Of a DNA stretch of 32,626 nucleotides, positions 1 through 7,728 are shown piece by piece. The position numbers were made by a program, and so were the translations under genes. This DNA is from Phaeoceros laevis (taxonomy: Eukaryota; Anthocerotophyta; Anthocerotopsida; Notothyladales), in assembly GCA_049999765.1 (NCBI GenBank), contig JBNGIQ010007409.1, forward strand, positions 1 to 32,626, given 5' to 3'. Each line of letters starts with the position of its first letter. Within the stretch, counting starts at the first letter, position 1. Below the pieces are notes generated by a model. That model was not told where the DNA came from. It saw nothing but the letters and a program-made list of their open reading frames with translations, and made no database searches.

Positions 1-129
1 GGCTTATAATGAGTGTGTCGGTCCACCAGGGGTTAAAAGCTTCAAATATTTAGACTAAATGGATAGGTGTTTGAGTAGTGGTTGGATATATTTCAATAAG
101 ATGTTTTAACATTGAACTATAACAAGCAG

Positions 130-298
130 GTTGGACTTATTGGGGACATTATCACTGATTCCTGTGCTTTTTGGAGCTATTGGTCCAAATTTGGTAATTG
201 CAAAGATTGGAAGAGCAGCAAAGATAGTGACAAGAGCAAGCAAAGCGATGGAAACTTCAAAATTTTCAAGATTATTTTTTGTTTCTAAATTCATGAAG
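130..298 (+). pseudogene. Candidate exon with a voltage-sensor (S4)-like helix
   Basis: An open segment is bounded by an AG acceptor (aacaagcag) and an aag/gtaaaa donor, so it looks like an internal exon of about 169 bases. Its translation starts with a hydrophobic stretch (LDLLGTLSLIPVLFG), followed by a helix with a basic residue about every third position (AKIGRAAKIVTRASK). That spacing is typical of S3-S4 of voltage-gated cation channels. This is pattern recognition, not a family match. No neighbouring exon is visible: the sequence upstream starts at the window edge, and a CACTA-like end lies at 532. It could be a fragment of a host channel gene or a captured piece. The type is given as pseudogene only because no complete gene can be shown. 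Confidence 0.33.
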
Positions 299-531
299 GT
301 AAAATTTATTAAATGCATATATCACGTTAAATAAGGATGCTAATAACCACCTCCTAAGTCTCAAATGATATAAAGACCTCTTGCACTATACTTAAAGATC
401 TCATAGTTTTATAACATTTTACTATTGTTTTGTAGTTGTCAACATTTGCCTTTTGCAGCAGAGTCATTTCCCTTGCCCATCATTCGAATGAAATTCATTC
501 ATTCATTCAACATGTGGGTTTTTTTTGTGTG
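299..531. other. AT-rich spacer, nothing recognised
   Basis: After the candidate donor site the sequence is AT-rich, with stop codons in all frames. A short ATTC tandem run (attcattcattcattcaa) lies near 493-510. I see no gene here; it may be intron. Confidence 0.4.
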
Positions 532-600
532 CACTACAAGAAAAGGCCATTTTTACAATGGCCAATTACAATGGGTTTACATTGGAATTGGGGGGTTTTC
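532..600 (+). mobile_element. CACTA (En/Spm)-like terminus
   Basis: The sequence CACTACAAGAAAAGG at 532 matches the usual start of plant CACTA transposon terminal inverted repeats. It is followed by closely spaced short motifs, acaatgg at 555 and 568 and acattgg at 579, which resemble the subterminal repeats that bind the transposase in this superfamily. No matching inverted end (tttcttgtagtg) was found downstream. The partner may lie beyond nested insertions, in the assembly gap, or be lost. No CACTA transposase was recognised. Confidence 0.42.
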
Positions 601-1144
601 CCCTCTTAGAACAGGTCAGGCTCCAGGGAGCAAAATGTTGTAAATAGCGTAGTAAATGTTCGCTGTTTTTCGTTGCAATTGGGTTGTAATTAAGTTTGCC
701 CGTTTTGTGCTCAGACAGCATGAACACAGGATGCCCTGATCATGACCAAGACCAAGGTAATCCGGGATGGTTGGGTAATCCGGGAATCTAGCAGAAAAGT
801 GCACTCTGATGTGTTGCACAGTGGCAACTCTATAGGGAGTGCTATAACGACTGCGCTCCCCGTGACTGCGTGACTGTGCACAAAAAAAAATCAAGAAAAA
901 ATGCCGCACGCGGAAATGCCACGACTGAAGTCGCCGCCATTACCTAACTCCCTGATTTAGGGTACGCAACTAGACAAGGGTTACCGGAGGTGACCGGGAG
1001 CTGAAAGCATCTGCATGTATGACTGTCATGCATGTGTTCATGCCTGCATACATATGCATATATGAATGGTTGCGTGTAACGGAAGGTCTCTCGGGCCCTG
1101 GAAAGTGTTGCTAGGAGAGGGAGGCGGGTTAGGGCACGGAACCG
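601..1144. other. No gene recognised
   Basis: Mixed sequence lies downstream of the CACTA-like end. Short open frames exist on both strands, but none has recognisable protein features. It may be transposon interior. Confidence 0.35.
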
Positions 1145-1240
1145 CAGGGTGTGGTGTTTAGCAAAAATTTGAGGCTTGGGTACCAAGCTGGCAAGCAGCT
1201 TGGCACTGAGGTAAAAATTTAGCGCAAAAACCACACCCTG
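1145..1240. repeat. Imperfect hairpin (inverted repeat)
   Basis: An 11-base perfect inverted repeat pairs cagggtgtggt (1145-1155) with accacaccctg (1230-1240). It encloses further pairings: matching A/T tracts (aaaaattt), gcttgg/ccaagc around 1174-1188 and aagctg/cagctt around 1185-1201. The structure ends 6 bases before the assembly gap, and it may be why the assembly broke there. Confidence 0.6.
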
Positions 1241-1246
1241 TAGGTC

Positions 1247-1346
1247 NNNNNNNNNNNNNNNNNNNNNNNNNNNNNNNNNNNNNNNNNNNNNNNNNNNNNN
1301 NNNNNNNNNNNNNNNNNNNNNNNNNNNNNNNNNNNNNNNNNNNNNN
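1247..1346. other. Assembly gap of exactly 100 N
   Basis: One hundred Ns are typical of a scaffold gap of unknown size. The same nine bases, ctgtaggtc, stand on both sides (1238-1246 and 1347-1355), so the gap may hide a repeat or an unmerged overlap. Confidence 0.97.
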
Positions 1347-1483
1347 CTGTAGGTCCGTGCCATAAGGAGATTGGCAACTTGGTTTTTAGTGGCCAATTTT
1401 TTGGGGGGTACCGGGCAACGGCTTGGGACCCATGCTTCGAAAAAGGGCCTACAAACAAAGTTCCCCAAGTGTTTTGAAGGTCA

Positions 1484-1850
1484 GGCCGGTTAGCAGCCTG
1501 GGCGCATTCGTCCAAGCGGGCCCTAAAAAACCGAGTTCCCCACGGCTACAGGCCGTCGAACTCGGCACTGATTTTTGGGGGCCCACGTTAACGCTTGGAA
1601 CCCGGGCCGGCTAGGGGCCTGGCCTGCAAGCACCGAAGTGGGCCCAATAAACCGAGTTCCCATGGCCACAGACTTTTATACTCGGCAATGAGTTTCGAGG
1701 GGCACTTTGACATTAGGGTGCTAGGCCGGCTAGCGGCCTGGCATGGAAGCACCGAAGAGGGTAAAAAAAAAATTTTAGATGGCCACAGACTTTCCAACTC
1801 AACAATGAGTTTCTAGGGCCCACTTCAACGTTTGGGTCCTTCACAATAAG
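1484..1850. repeat. Tandem repeat array 1, three ~120-bp units
   Basis: Units start near 1484, 1605 and 1724 at a ggccgg motif, giving periods of 121 and 119. Each carries a GC-rich core (ggccggctagcggcctgg), then a stretch like accgagttccc, then a ccacagac.ttt...ctcggcaatgagttt block. The units have diverged, with many substitutions. The period and core match the second array at 2521, so the two probably belong to one satellite or subterminal-repeat family. Confidence 0.7.
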
Positions 1851-2384
1851 TGGTGAAGTCTCTCTGAAAGGCACCAGCGTTCTGGAGGCAAACTCATGAC
1901 ATGTCTCAGAAGTTGGTATCTGTCATTTGTGATTTGCTATACTCTGTGCAATTTTCTGAGGAGTTGGAGAATACTAATAAATTTCAAGCTTAAAGCTTCA
2001 TAATATCTTAAGTTTCAAACAACCAGTCAAGCACCAAAAAATTTACTCCATCCAAGAGTATACAACAGTATATAAGAGCATACTAGTAGTACACTACGAA
2101 CATTGTAACTCTCAAGTTTGAAACTTCATTGTCTCTCTCATTCCAAGCTCATTCAAAGCTTAGGCTTCAAATGACCACGCAAGAATTAGAAGTCTGTTCA
2201 TTAAGATCATACACCGTTTAAGCCACAAATGGCCAACTTCATATGTATCATTCTAGAAAGAATAAGATATTATATATCTCTCTATATTATATCATATGTA
2301 ACTACTAAATACCTGAGCTAATATGAGCCACTATATAGCCAACTATAGCTATTTGAACGGCCAACTATTTGAGCAACCAACTAT
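1851..2384. other. AT-rich region without a gene
   Basis: AT-rich sequence between the two repeat arrays, with low-complexity stretches (tatatatctctctatattatat near 2270) and reiterated short motifs such as ccaactat and gagcaacc near 2310-2385. No coding frame is supported. Confidence 0.4.
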
Positions 2385-2414
2385 ATGAGCTACACAAATA
2401 GATGTGTAGCTCAT
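2385..2414. repeat. Perfect 11-bp palindrome with 8-nt loop
   Basis: The arms atgagctacac (2385-2395) and gtgtagctcat (2404-2414) are perfectly complementary around an eight-base loop. Its role is unknown. Confidence 0.7.
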
Positions 2415-2520
2415 TATATCATTACTCAAAACTACACCTCCTTCCAACTTTCCTCCAACTTTTCCGGCAAGGTTAAGGATAGTTTTCGCAGTTTGTATGG
2501 GCTCAATGAAAGTTTTTGTA

Positions 2521-3058
2521 CCAGGTCGCTAGTCGGCCTGGCAAAAACACGACCTTCAGCTCCAAAAAATCAAAACTATTCGGAACAAAGACGGAAGCCG
2601 ACAAGGGTCAATGATTTTATGGGTAGTTTAATTGTTTGATGCCAGGCTGCTAGCCGGCTTGACAAAAACACGACCTTCAGTGCTAAAAAAATCAAAACTA
2701 TTCGGAAAAAAGGTAGAAGCCGACCAGGGTGAACAATTTCATGGGAAGTTTAAATGTTTGATGCCAGGCCGCTAGTAGGCCTGGCAGAAACACGACCTTG
2801 AGTGCCCAAAAAACCAAAAGTATTCAGAAAAAGGCAGAAGCCGACCAGGGTCAACCATTTTAAGAGTAGTTTAAACGTTTGATGCCAGGCCGCTAGTCGG
2901 CCTGGCAGCAGCACGACCTTCAGTGCCCAAAAAAACAAAACTATTTAGAACAATGCCAGAAGGCCGACCAGGGTCAACGATTTTATGGGTAATTTAAACG
3001 TGTGAAGCCAGGCCCCTAACCGGCCTGGCAGAAACACGACCTTCAGTGCAAATCTAAA
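2521..3058. repeat. Tandem repeat array 2, five ~121-bp units with palindromic core
   Basis: Unit cores (ccagg...) begin at 2521, 2642, 2764, 2885 and 3008, so the periods are 121, 122, 121 and 123. The best core is GCCAGGCC-GCTAGTC-GGCCTGGC, which has 8-base perfect arms around a 7-base loop. After it come conserved blocks: cacgaccttcagtgc, an A-tract with atcaaaactattcgg, then agaagccgaccagggtcaa and tttatgggtagtttaaa. The fifth unit stops after about 50 bases, exactly where the copia LTR begins at 3059, so the LTR element inserted into the array. Satellite or CACTA-subterminal origin is open. Confidence 0.85.
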
Positions 3059-3418
3059 TGTCAGTGCTGGAGAACCAGTTGGAGATACCTTTAGGGCCTA
3101 TGTGCTGGACAACGATTGCTACACTTGTGGCCATGGCGCCAACAGTGCCCCAATTGGCCCTTGCTGTTTACATAGACAGTGCATTGTGGAGGCTTCTGCC
3201 TTGTTGGGGAAACCCTAATACCCCCGTATGGGGTTATATATATTTACTGTAGTTAATGCATAGTTAGTTAACCAGGTTGACCGTTATAACTGTCATCTGT
3301 CCTAGGACAAGGCTGCCGGCCATGTACTTTCTTGCCATCACTATTGTTCCCCCTCTGTTCTTGAAATGCACACAGCTCACACGCTATAAGATCTGATGTT
3401 TCCCTAGTTATTACAACA
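3059..3418 (+). mobile_element. Ty1/copia-type 5' LTR (360 bp)
   Basis: The block starts TGTCAGTGC and ends TTACAACA, the usual TG...CA termini, and is followed at once by a primer-binding site. A TATA-like run (ggttatatatattta) near 3232-3246 could serve as the promoter. The left edge is set by the abrupt end of repeat unit 5. No second LTR copy was found in the window, so the boundaries rest on the termini and the PBS only. Confidence 0.7.
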
Positions 3419-3431
3419 TGGTATCAGAGCC
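3419..3431 (+). promoter_or_regulatory. Primer-binding site for initiator-Met tRNA
   Basis: TGGTATCAGAGCC directly follows the LTR end. It is complementary to the 3' end of plant initiator-methionine tRNA (GGCTCTGATACCA), the standard primer of plant copia elements. This fixes both the LTR boundary and the plus-strand orientation of the element. Confidence 0.88.
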
Positions 3432-3452
3432 ACTACTACGCCAGAAGTTGCT

Positions 3453-4487
3453 ATGGCGGCGCCTGATCACAGACTCTTGTATTGGGTGAGATGGCTGGAG
3501 TATCTGGCCCCGTTCTTTGATGCAGAGTTCCAAGTGTTGATCGCTGGCGCCATCAAGGGCATACTGCGGCGGGAGGAATTGCACGCACGGCTGCTTAGTT
3601 TCCGTGTGAAGAGCCGACCGCACCGCAAGGTGAAGGTCGTGCTCCATCACAGACCTTGAAGAACCTATGAGCAGGAAAGATTGGTCAGTGGTGGGGTTGC
3701 AGGTGTTCAAGTTGCTGAAATGAGGTGGGAGGAATTGGGTAGTGTGGCAGGAATGTTGCCACACTGGACACTAACTTGTTAAGCATGGATCAAAGGCGCA
3801 GTCGACTTGGAAGGCGGCGCCGGGGAAGGAGGCACGCTCGTTCAGATCAGTACAAAGTTAGGCCACGAGGGCGCTTCTTGCCCGATGACCACCTGGTGTG
3901 CAGGTCATGACAGTCAAGCTTCATCCCTGCACAGCCATGCACAACCCGTAGAGGAGTCTTACCACACCAACAATTCTCGTCCACGAAGATTTGCAGCACC
4001 TATACAGCAATGGCAAGCACCTTGGCCAAGACAGGAGTCACATCAAACACGTGAGCGCGGTTTCCTAGAGAGAAAAGTTAGTCTAGAAGTCAAACTTCTC
4101 GCTAGGCTAGTCAGGAATGCAAAGACAGCAGCCATTAGGAGGTCAAGGTTTATGTTTACAGCTCTCAATACAATACGTGTGCAATTAGAGTTCATTAGCA
4201 ATAGACTGAATTTATCTGAGACCGCCAATGTACTAGATTGTGTACATGTAAATGTAAAAGAACCAAAAACTGTAAAGCCTGAAAACATACCTCACTCTGG
4301 CATTTACAAATGCTGTTTAGAATGTCTTAACTCAATCTCGTGCCCAGTCGATGCACCTGTCGAAGGTGCAGGTCCACTATGGCTAGCTACCTGGCCATAT
4401 GCAAGACAGTGTTCTGGCTGGATACAAAATGGGAATAGCTCGGAGGTAAGGATGCTAGAAACCTCATGCATGCATCCTGCTCCTTAA
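3453..4487 (+). pseudogene. Long decayed frame of unknown function behind the copia PBS
   Basis: One frame runs from an ATG at 3453 to a stop at 4487, about 345 codons, interrupted by only a TGA (3657) and a TAA (3780). I recognise no domain. The first part is GC-rich and rich in basic residues. From about 4060 the composition turns AT-rich, and the protein becomes basic and then Cys-rich (KCCLECLNSISC near the end). A strong splice-donor match (gag/gtaagg) lies near 4446-4451. Its place just after the PBS suggests a non-autonomous copia carrying foreign sequence, or a captured transcript. The composition change suggests two sources. The last ~17 bases overlap the inverted gag piece on the other strand. 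Confidence 0.35.
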
Positions 4488-5058
4488 TTTGTCCTCCAGC
4501 TTACTCAAGCTTTTGTTATGCAATCCTAAAGTGTGCAACAAACTGGTTAATGGGTTCACCTTCTCTCATTTTCAACGAATGAAACTTAGTTTGTGCTGCC
4601 ATTCTCGTCATCATGTCCTTGGCATGGTAGACCATGGCAAGATGGTCCCACATTTCCTTAGCAGTTTTTGCACTCATAGCCATTTGCTCACTTAGGCCAA
4701 TCCTGATTACACTTTGTGCCTTCTCATTGAACTTATCCCAACGTTTTTGTTCTGGTGTTATTTGAGTGTACCTGCTGGAGGAGCTGCTGCCGAACAAGTC
4801 ATCACTTTCAGGTCGTGGATTGCTACCAGTCACCTACTCCCACAGCTGTGCTTCTCGTAGAAAGCCACGCATTCTCATCACCCATACATTATAGTTCACT
4901 CTGCTGGTAAGCCGGTCTTTTTCTTTAAAATCAATTTTGACAACAGGAAGCTTGTCATCTTGTTCCTTGTCTTCTCGTTCCTTGTCAGCTCATGCTTTGT
5001 CTCACCTCTCTTTTTTCCTCCTCTCACGCTCACGACGTTGCTCTTCAGTCTCTTCCAT
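4471..5058 (-). pseudogene. gag: Ty1/copia gag, N-terminal half (inverted, decayed)
   Basis: Read on the minus strand from an ATG at 5058, this is the start of a copia Gag polyprotein (UBN2 type). It has a very charged N-terminus, then KIDFKEKDRL and YNVWVMRMRGFL (the FxGxNYxxW-like entry motif), then KTAKEMWDHLAMVYHAKD and an MREGEPINQF block, ending at GGQIKEQDA. In-frame stops are TGA at 5002 and 4990, TAG at 4834, and TAA at 4516 and 4501; the frame is otherwise continuous. The next expected segment of Gag lies on the opposite strand from about 5090, so the gene has been split by an inversion or by two joined fragments. Confidence 0.78.
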
Positions 5059-5089
5059 TCCAGGTTCACCACCTAGAAAAAGATATCGG

Positions 5090-6158
5090 ATGCTCTCAAG
5101 GACTTGGTACTCAATGCTTGATCAAATCCTTCGTCAGAGCTTTCTTCCAGATTTCAAGAAAGTGGTGGCGAACATTGATGAAGATCAGATACTTGCATTG
5201 GAGTTTAATGAGCTTGTAGGAGCTCTCCTTCAAGAGGAGATGACCAAACAAGGTGCTAAGCTGCCAAGGAGTCAGGCTCTCTTCACAGCTAGGCCCAAGG
5301 GCCCACGGAGACCTGGTCAACCGCAAGGCAACAGGTTTGCCAACAATAAGAGCAAGTGGTCAGCTTCAAGTGGACCTGGAGAAGGGTCCGAATCTAAGAA
5401 AAGACCTGGCAATTGCAATTGGTGCACGCTTCCCAACCATTGGGAAAGAGACTACAGGAAGAAGAAGAACAACGAACCTAGGCGGGTCCCCATGCCTGAG
5501 GCACATTCGGTGGCCAAGAAGGAAAAGACGTCGCCCTCGGTGTTGCTGGTTTGTTCTCCTCCCAGGCAGGAATCCTCAAAAACTGCACCAGCATCTGCCC
5601 CTGAGTGTTGCACGGAAGGAGGCAAGCACAAGAAGCCAAGGTTTGTTCATTAGGCACTTACAGTGTGCCTCAATGCATCCAGTTCGTGCGAAAAGAACTG
5701 GTATGTCGATTCCGGAGCTACAGCTCACATCTGCTGTGACAGATCACTTTTTACACGCTATGTGCCATATACAAGTGCACAAAAGGTGCTGTTAGGAGGT
5801 AACATCTAGTTAGAGATAAGGGGGTAGGGGAGGTTAGACTAAGTCTCAAGAATGGATCAGTCTTGGTACTTAGAAACGTCCTACACGTTCCCTCTATCAC
5901 AAAGAACTTGATGTCTGTGCACCAGCTTACCAAGGATATTTTTGCGGAGGTGGTCTTCAAAAAGTCAATGTGCTTCATCAAGCAGTCAGGAAAAACCTTG
6001 GCTGTTGGAAGACTCATGCACGATTTGTTCCTACTGGATGCACAAAGTGTGCCAGCGCCTTCTGCACAACTTGTTGTAAAAACTAGGAATTCATCAGAAC
6101 TTATAGCGAGAAGCTTCGTGCATTGCAAGAAAGGGGAACCAAGGCAAGAACATATATG
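5090..6158 (+). pseudogene. gag-pol: Ty1/copia gag C-terminus, zinc knuckle, protease and pre-integrase segment
   Basis: The frame opens with the second half of copia Gag (a LDQILRQSF block, then ALLQEEM). A zinc knuckle follows whose last Cys has become Tyr (CNWCTLPNHWERDY). After a TAG at 5651 the frame continues into the protease, with active-site motif WYVDSGATAHI (Asp codon at 5708). A TAG at 5807 and a frameshift near 5810 follow. The remainder reads LKNGSVLVLRNVLHVPSITK, the conserved end of copia protease, and then a GAG-pre-integrase-like region to 6158. Integrase and reverse transcriptase are absent. The element is dead: knuckle broken, two stops, one frameshift and a 3' truncation. 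Confidence 0.85.
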
Positions 6159-6179
6159 AGCCGGCAGCTCGTGTCTCAA

Positions 6180-6413
6180 GACAGGTGACGTCTAACTAAC
6201 CGAAGTATATAAATAGTCAACTAGAGTTTTTGTCGCATATATTTAAATAACTAAAACCCTACGCGGGGGTTAGGTTTTCCTACCACCCCCACTCGACGAA
6301 ACTCCCGCCGCCACCGGCCATTCTGCCTTCACCGCTTCCGATTACGCTCCACTTACTGCTCCGATCGAGCTTCACACGAATGCGATGCTATCCGCCCGGT
6401 TCCTTCCGCTGCT
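6180..6413 (+). promoter_or_regulatory. Promoter-like leader with TATA box
   Basis: TATATAAATAG at 6206-6216 is a good plant-type TATA box. About 35 bases on, the sequence turns into aaccctacgcgggggttagg and then a C-rich, CCGCCGCC-containing leader up to an ATG at 6414. This looks like a core promoter with a 5' untranslated region, or an LTR U3/R. No transcription evidence is available, and LTR termini were not found around it. Confidence 0.4.
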
Positions 6414-6824
6414 ATGCCTCCTCACCGACCTCACCAGGTGCATACATTTGTGTAGGGCGCCTTGCTGCGCCAATTTGAGCACCTGACTGCCAGGATCAAA
6501 GTCGAGAGAGACTTCTCACCTGCTGCAATGATCGAGGAAGCCGCCGCCGCCGCTTGGGCGGACAACCACTTGTCATACGCCGACTGTGAATACCTGTCAC
6601 TGGAGTGGAGGAAGCTACTTCCTGCTGGGCACTCTCGCCATGGCTGCATGCTCACTTGCAGAGGAGTGAATTGGGCACCAGCTTCGTTTTTCTACCGCCA
6701 CACTGGCTTGCGCTTTGTGCGCACCACAGTCTCCTGCCGCGCACCTACTACTTCCACCAGCCAATACAGTACGCCTGTGCCTGTCTTCACCTCCTTGATT
6801 TGCTATGCAGTTGTAGATTTCTGA
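6414..6824 (+). pseudogene. Unrecognised open frame behind the TATA leader
   Basis: From ATG 6414 the frame runs about 136 codons with a single TAG at 6453. The stretch after the TAG looks like real protein (FEHLTARIKVERDF, then a five-Ala run, then ADCEYLSLEWRKLL): helical, with balanced charge. After about residue 85 it becomes low-complexity Ser/Thr and is probably beyond the true coding end. No family was recognised. It might be the first exon of a captured gene or the gag start of an unknown LTR element. The minus-strand copia RNase H remnant begins shortly downstream at 6969. Confidence 0.35.
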
Positions 6825-6968
6825 CCTACTGTTCGTGTGTGTGTGTTTGCTGTTTTTGTGCAGTTCCCGACATACACACAGACTCGCTAGTCTAACCACT
6901 GACTAGGTATGTTCTGACTCAATGACGACCAGCATCTATGCATCCATTCAGGCTAACTGCAAACTAAT

Positions 6969-7264
6969 CTATGCTTCTGTATTTTCCTCTTCAGGCACCA
7001 GGACAAGCCGGATGCAGTGCTTCATGTCTTGGTCTGCAGGCAGCGCCTTAGTCAAGATATCAGCCGGATTCTTCGATATCAATGTGTTGATGTAGTGCAG
7101 CTGGATCTCGCCTCTCGCCACCACATCACGGATGAAGTGATGGTGGACTTCTATATGTTTTGTCCTGGAATGAAAAACTGGATTGTTTGCTAATGCAATC
7201 GCTCCCTAATTGTCGCAGAACAATTTTGTAGGCTCCAGCTGTGTCTGCCCAACATCGTCCAAGT
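6969..7264 (-). pseudogene. pol: Ty1/copia RNase H, C-terminal part (3' half of a split element)
   Basis: The minus strand reads DVGQTQLEPTKLFCDN, then a TAG at 7206 where copia elements have Gln, then GAIALANNPVFHSRTKHIEV and NPADILTKAL, ending at a TAG (6969-6971). These are the last conserved blocks of copia RNase H. The preceding part (the STEAEY motif, ending ...AIVMKR) lies at about 16663 on the same strand, and the two ends fit together with little or no loss. They are therefore one element split by element A. No clear 3' LTR was found beyond the stop. Confidence 0.85.
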
Positions 7265-7489
7265 ACCGGTGATCCCACATTGTGTCGTGCAGTAACCTAT
7301 CGGAGGCCACATTGTATCGGCTGCTCCCCATGCTATGTGTCATCACACTAGTGCACGTGCAAAATTCTGCTACTAAGCTATCAGCTGACCTGCATACCAT
7401 GCGTAAAACCTGTTGCTAATTAGTACCTCCTGCACACACACCCACACACCATGTAGTTGTCCAGTAAGCTGAAAAATAGATGTCTACTG
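7265..7489. other. Unassigned junction sequence between copia and element A
   Basis: About 225 bases separate the copia RNase H remnant from the last recognisable integrase residues of element A. It resembles neither element B at the corresponding place nor the 5' end of element A, so no LTR can be claimed. A CA/GT-rich run lies at about 7431-7450. Confidence 0.4.
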
Positions 7490-7728
7490 GGTGCCCGGCC
7501 AAACAACAGCTCATAATGAGAAAATGCAGATAAAGAAGCATGCTTGGACATGCGGTAGCCCATAATGATGTAGGGCAATGCCAAGTCCCAGTCCTTCTTG
7601 TATGTTGTCAAACAGATTTTCCTAAGACCCTTCTTGCTGGTCTGCACCATTCTCTCCGCCAGTCCATCCGCTTGGGGGTGCTCACGGGAGGTACGCCGAT
7701 GGTCAATCAGCGCAAAATCCAGCAGATC
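7490..7728 (-). pseudogene. pol: Element A integrase core, last part (after TAG 7729)
   Basis: This is the continuation, in the same frame, of the integrase that stops at TAG 7729; element B has Gln at that codon. It contains DHRRTSR and QADGLAERMVQT, whose Glu is the third acidic residue of the D,D-35-E catalytic triad, then DWDLALPYIIMGYRMSKHAS and LLFGRAP. After that the similarity to element B ends and the frame runs through unrelated sequence to a stop at 7420. The C-terminal DNA-binding part and the PHD finger seen in element B are missing. Confidence 0.85.

Noticed and set aside
2521-3058. CRISPR-like array
   Set aside because: The units are contiguous tandem repeats of about 121 bp with no unique spacers, in a eukaryotic transposon setting.
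7265-7489. 3' LTR of element A
   Set aside because: No matching sequence exists at the presumed 5' end near 16662, and element B shows that about 1 kb of coding and terminal sequence is missing here.
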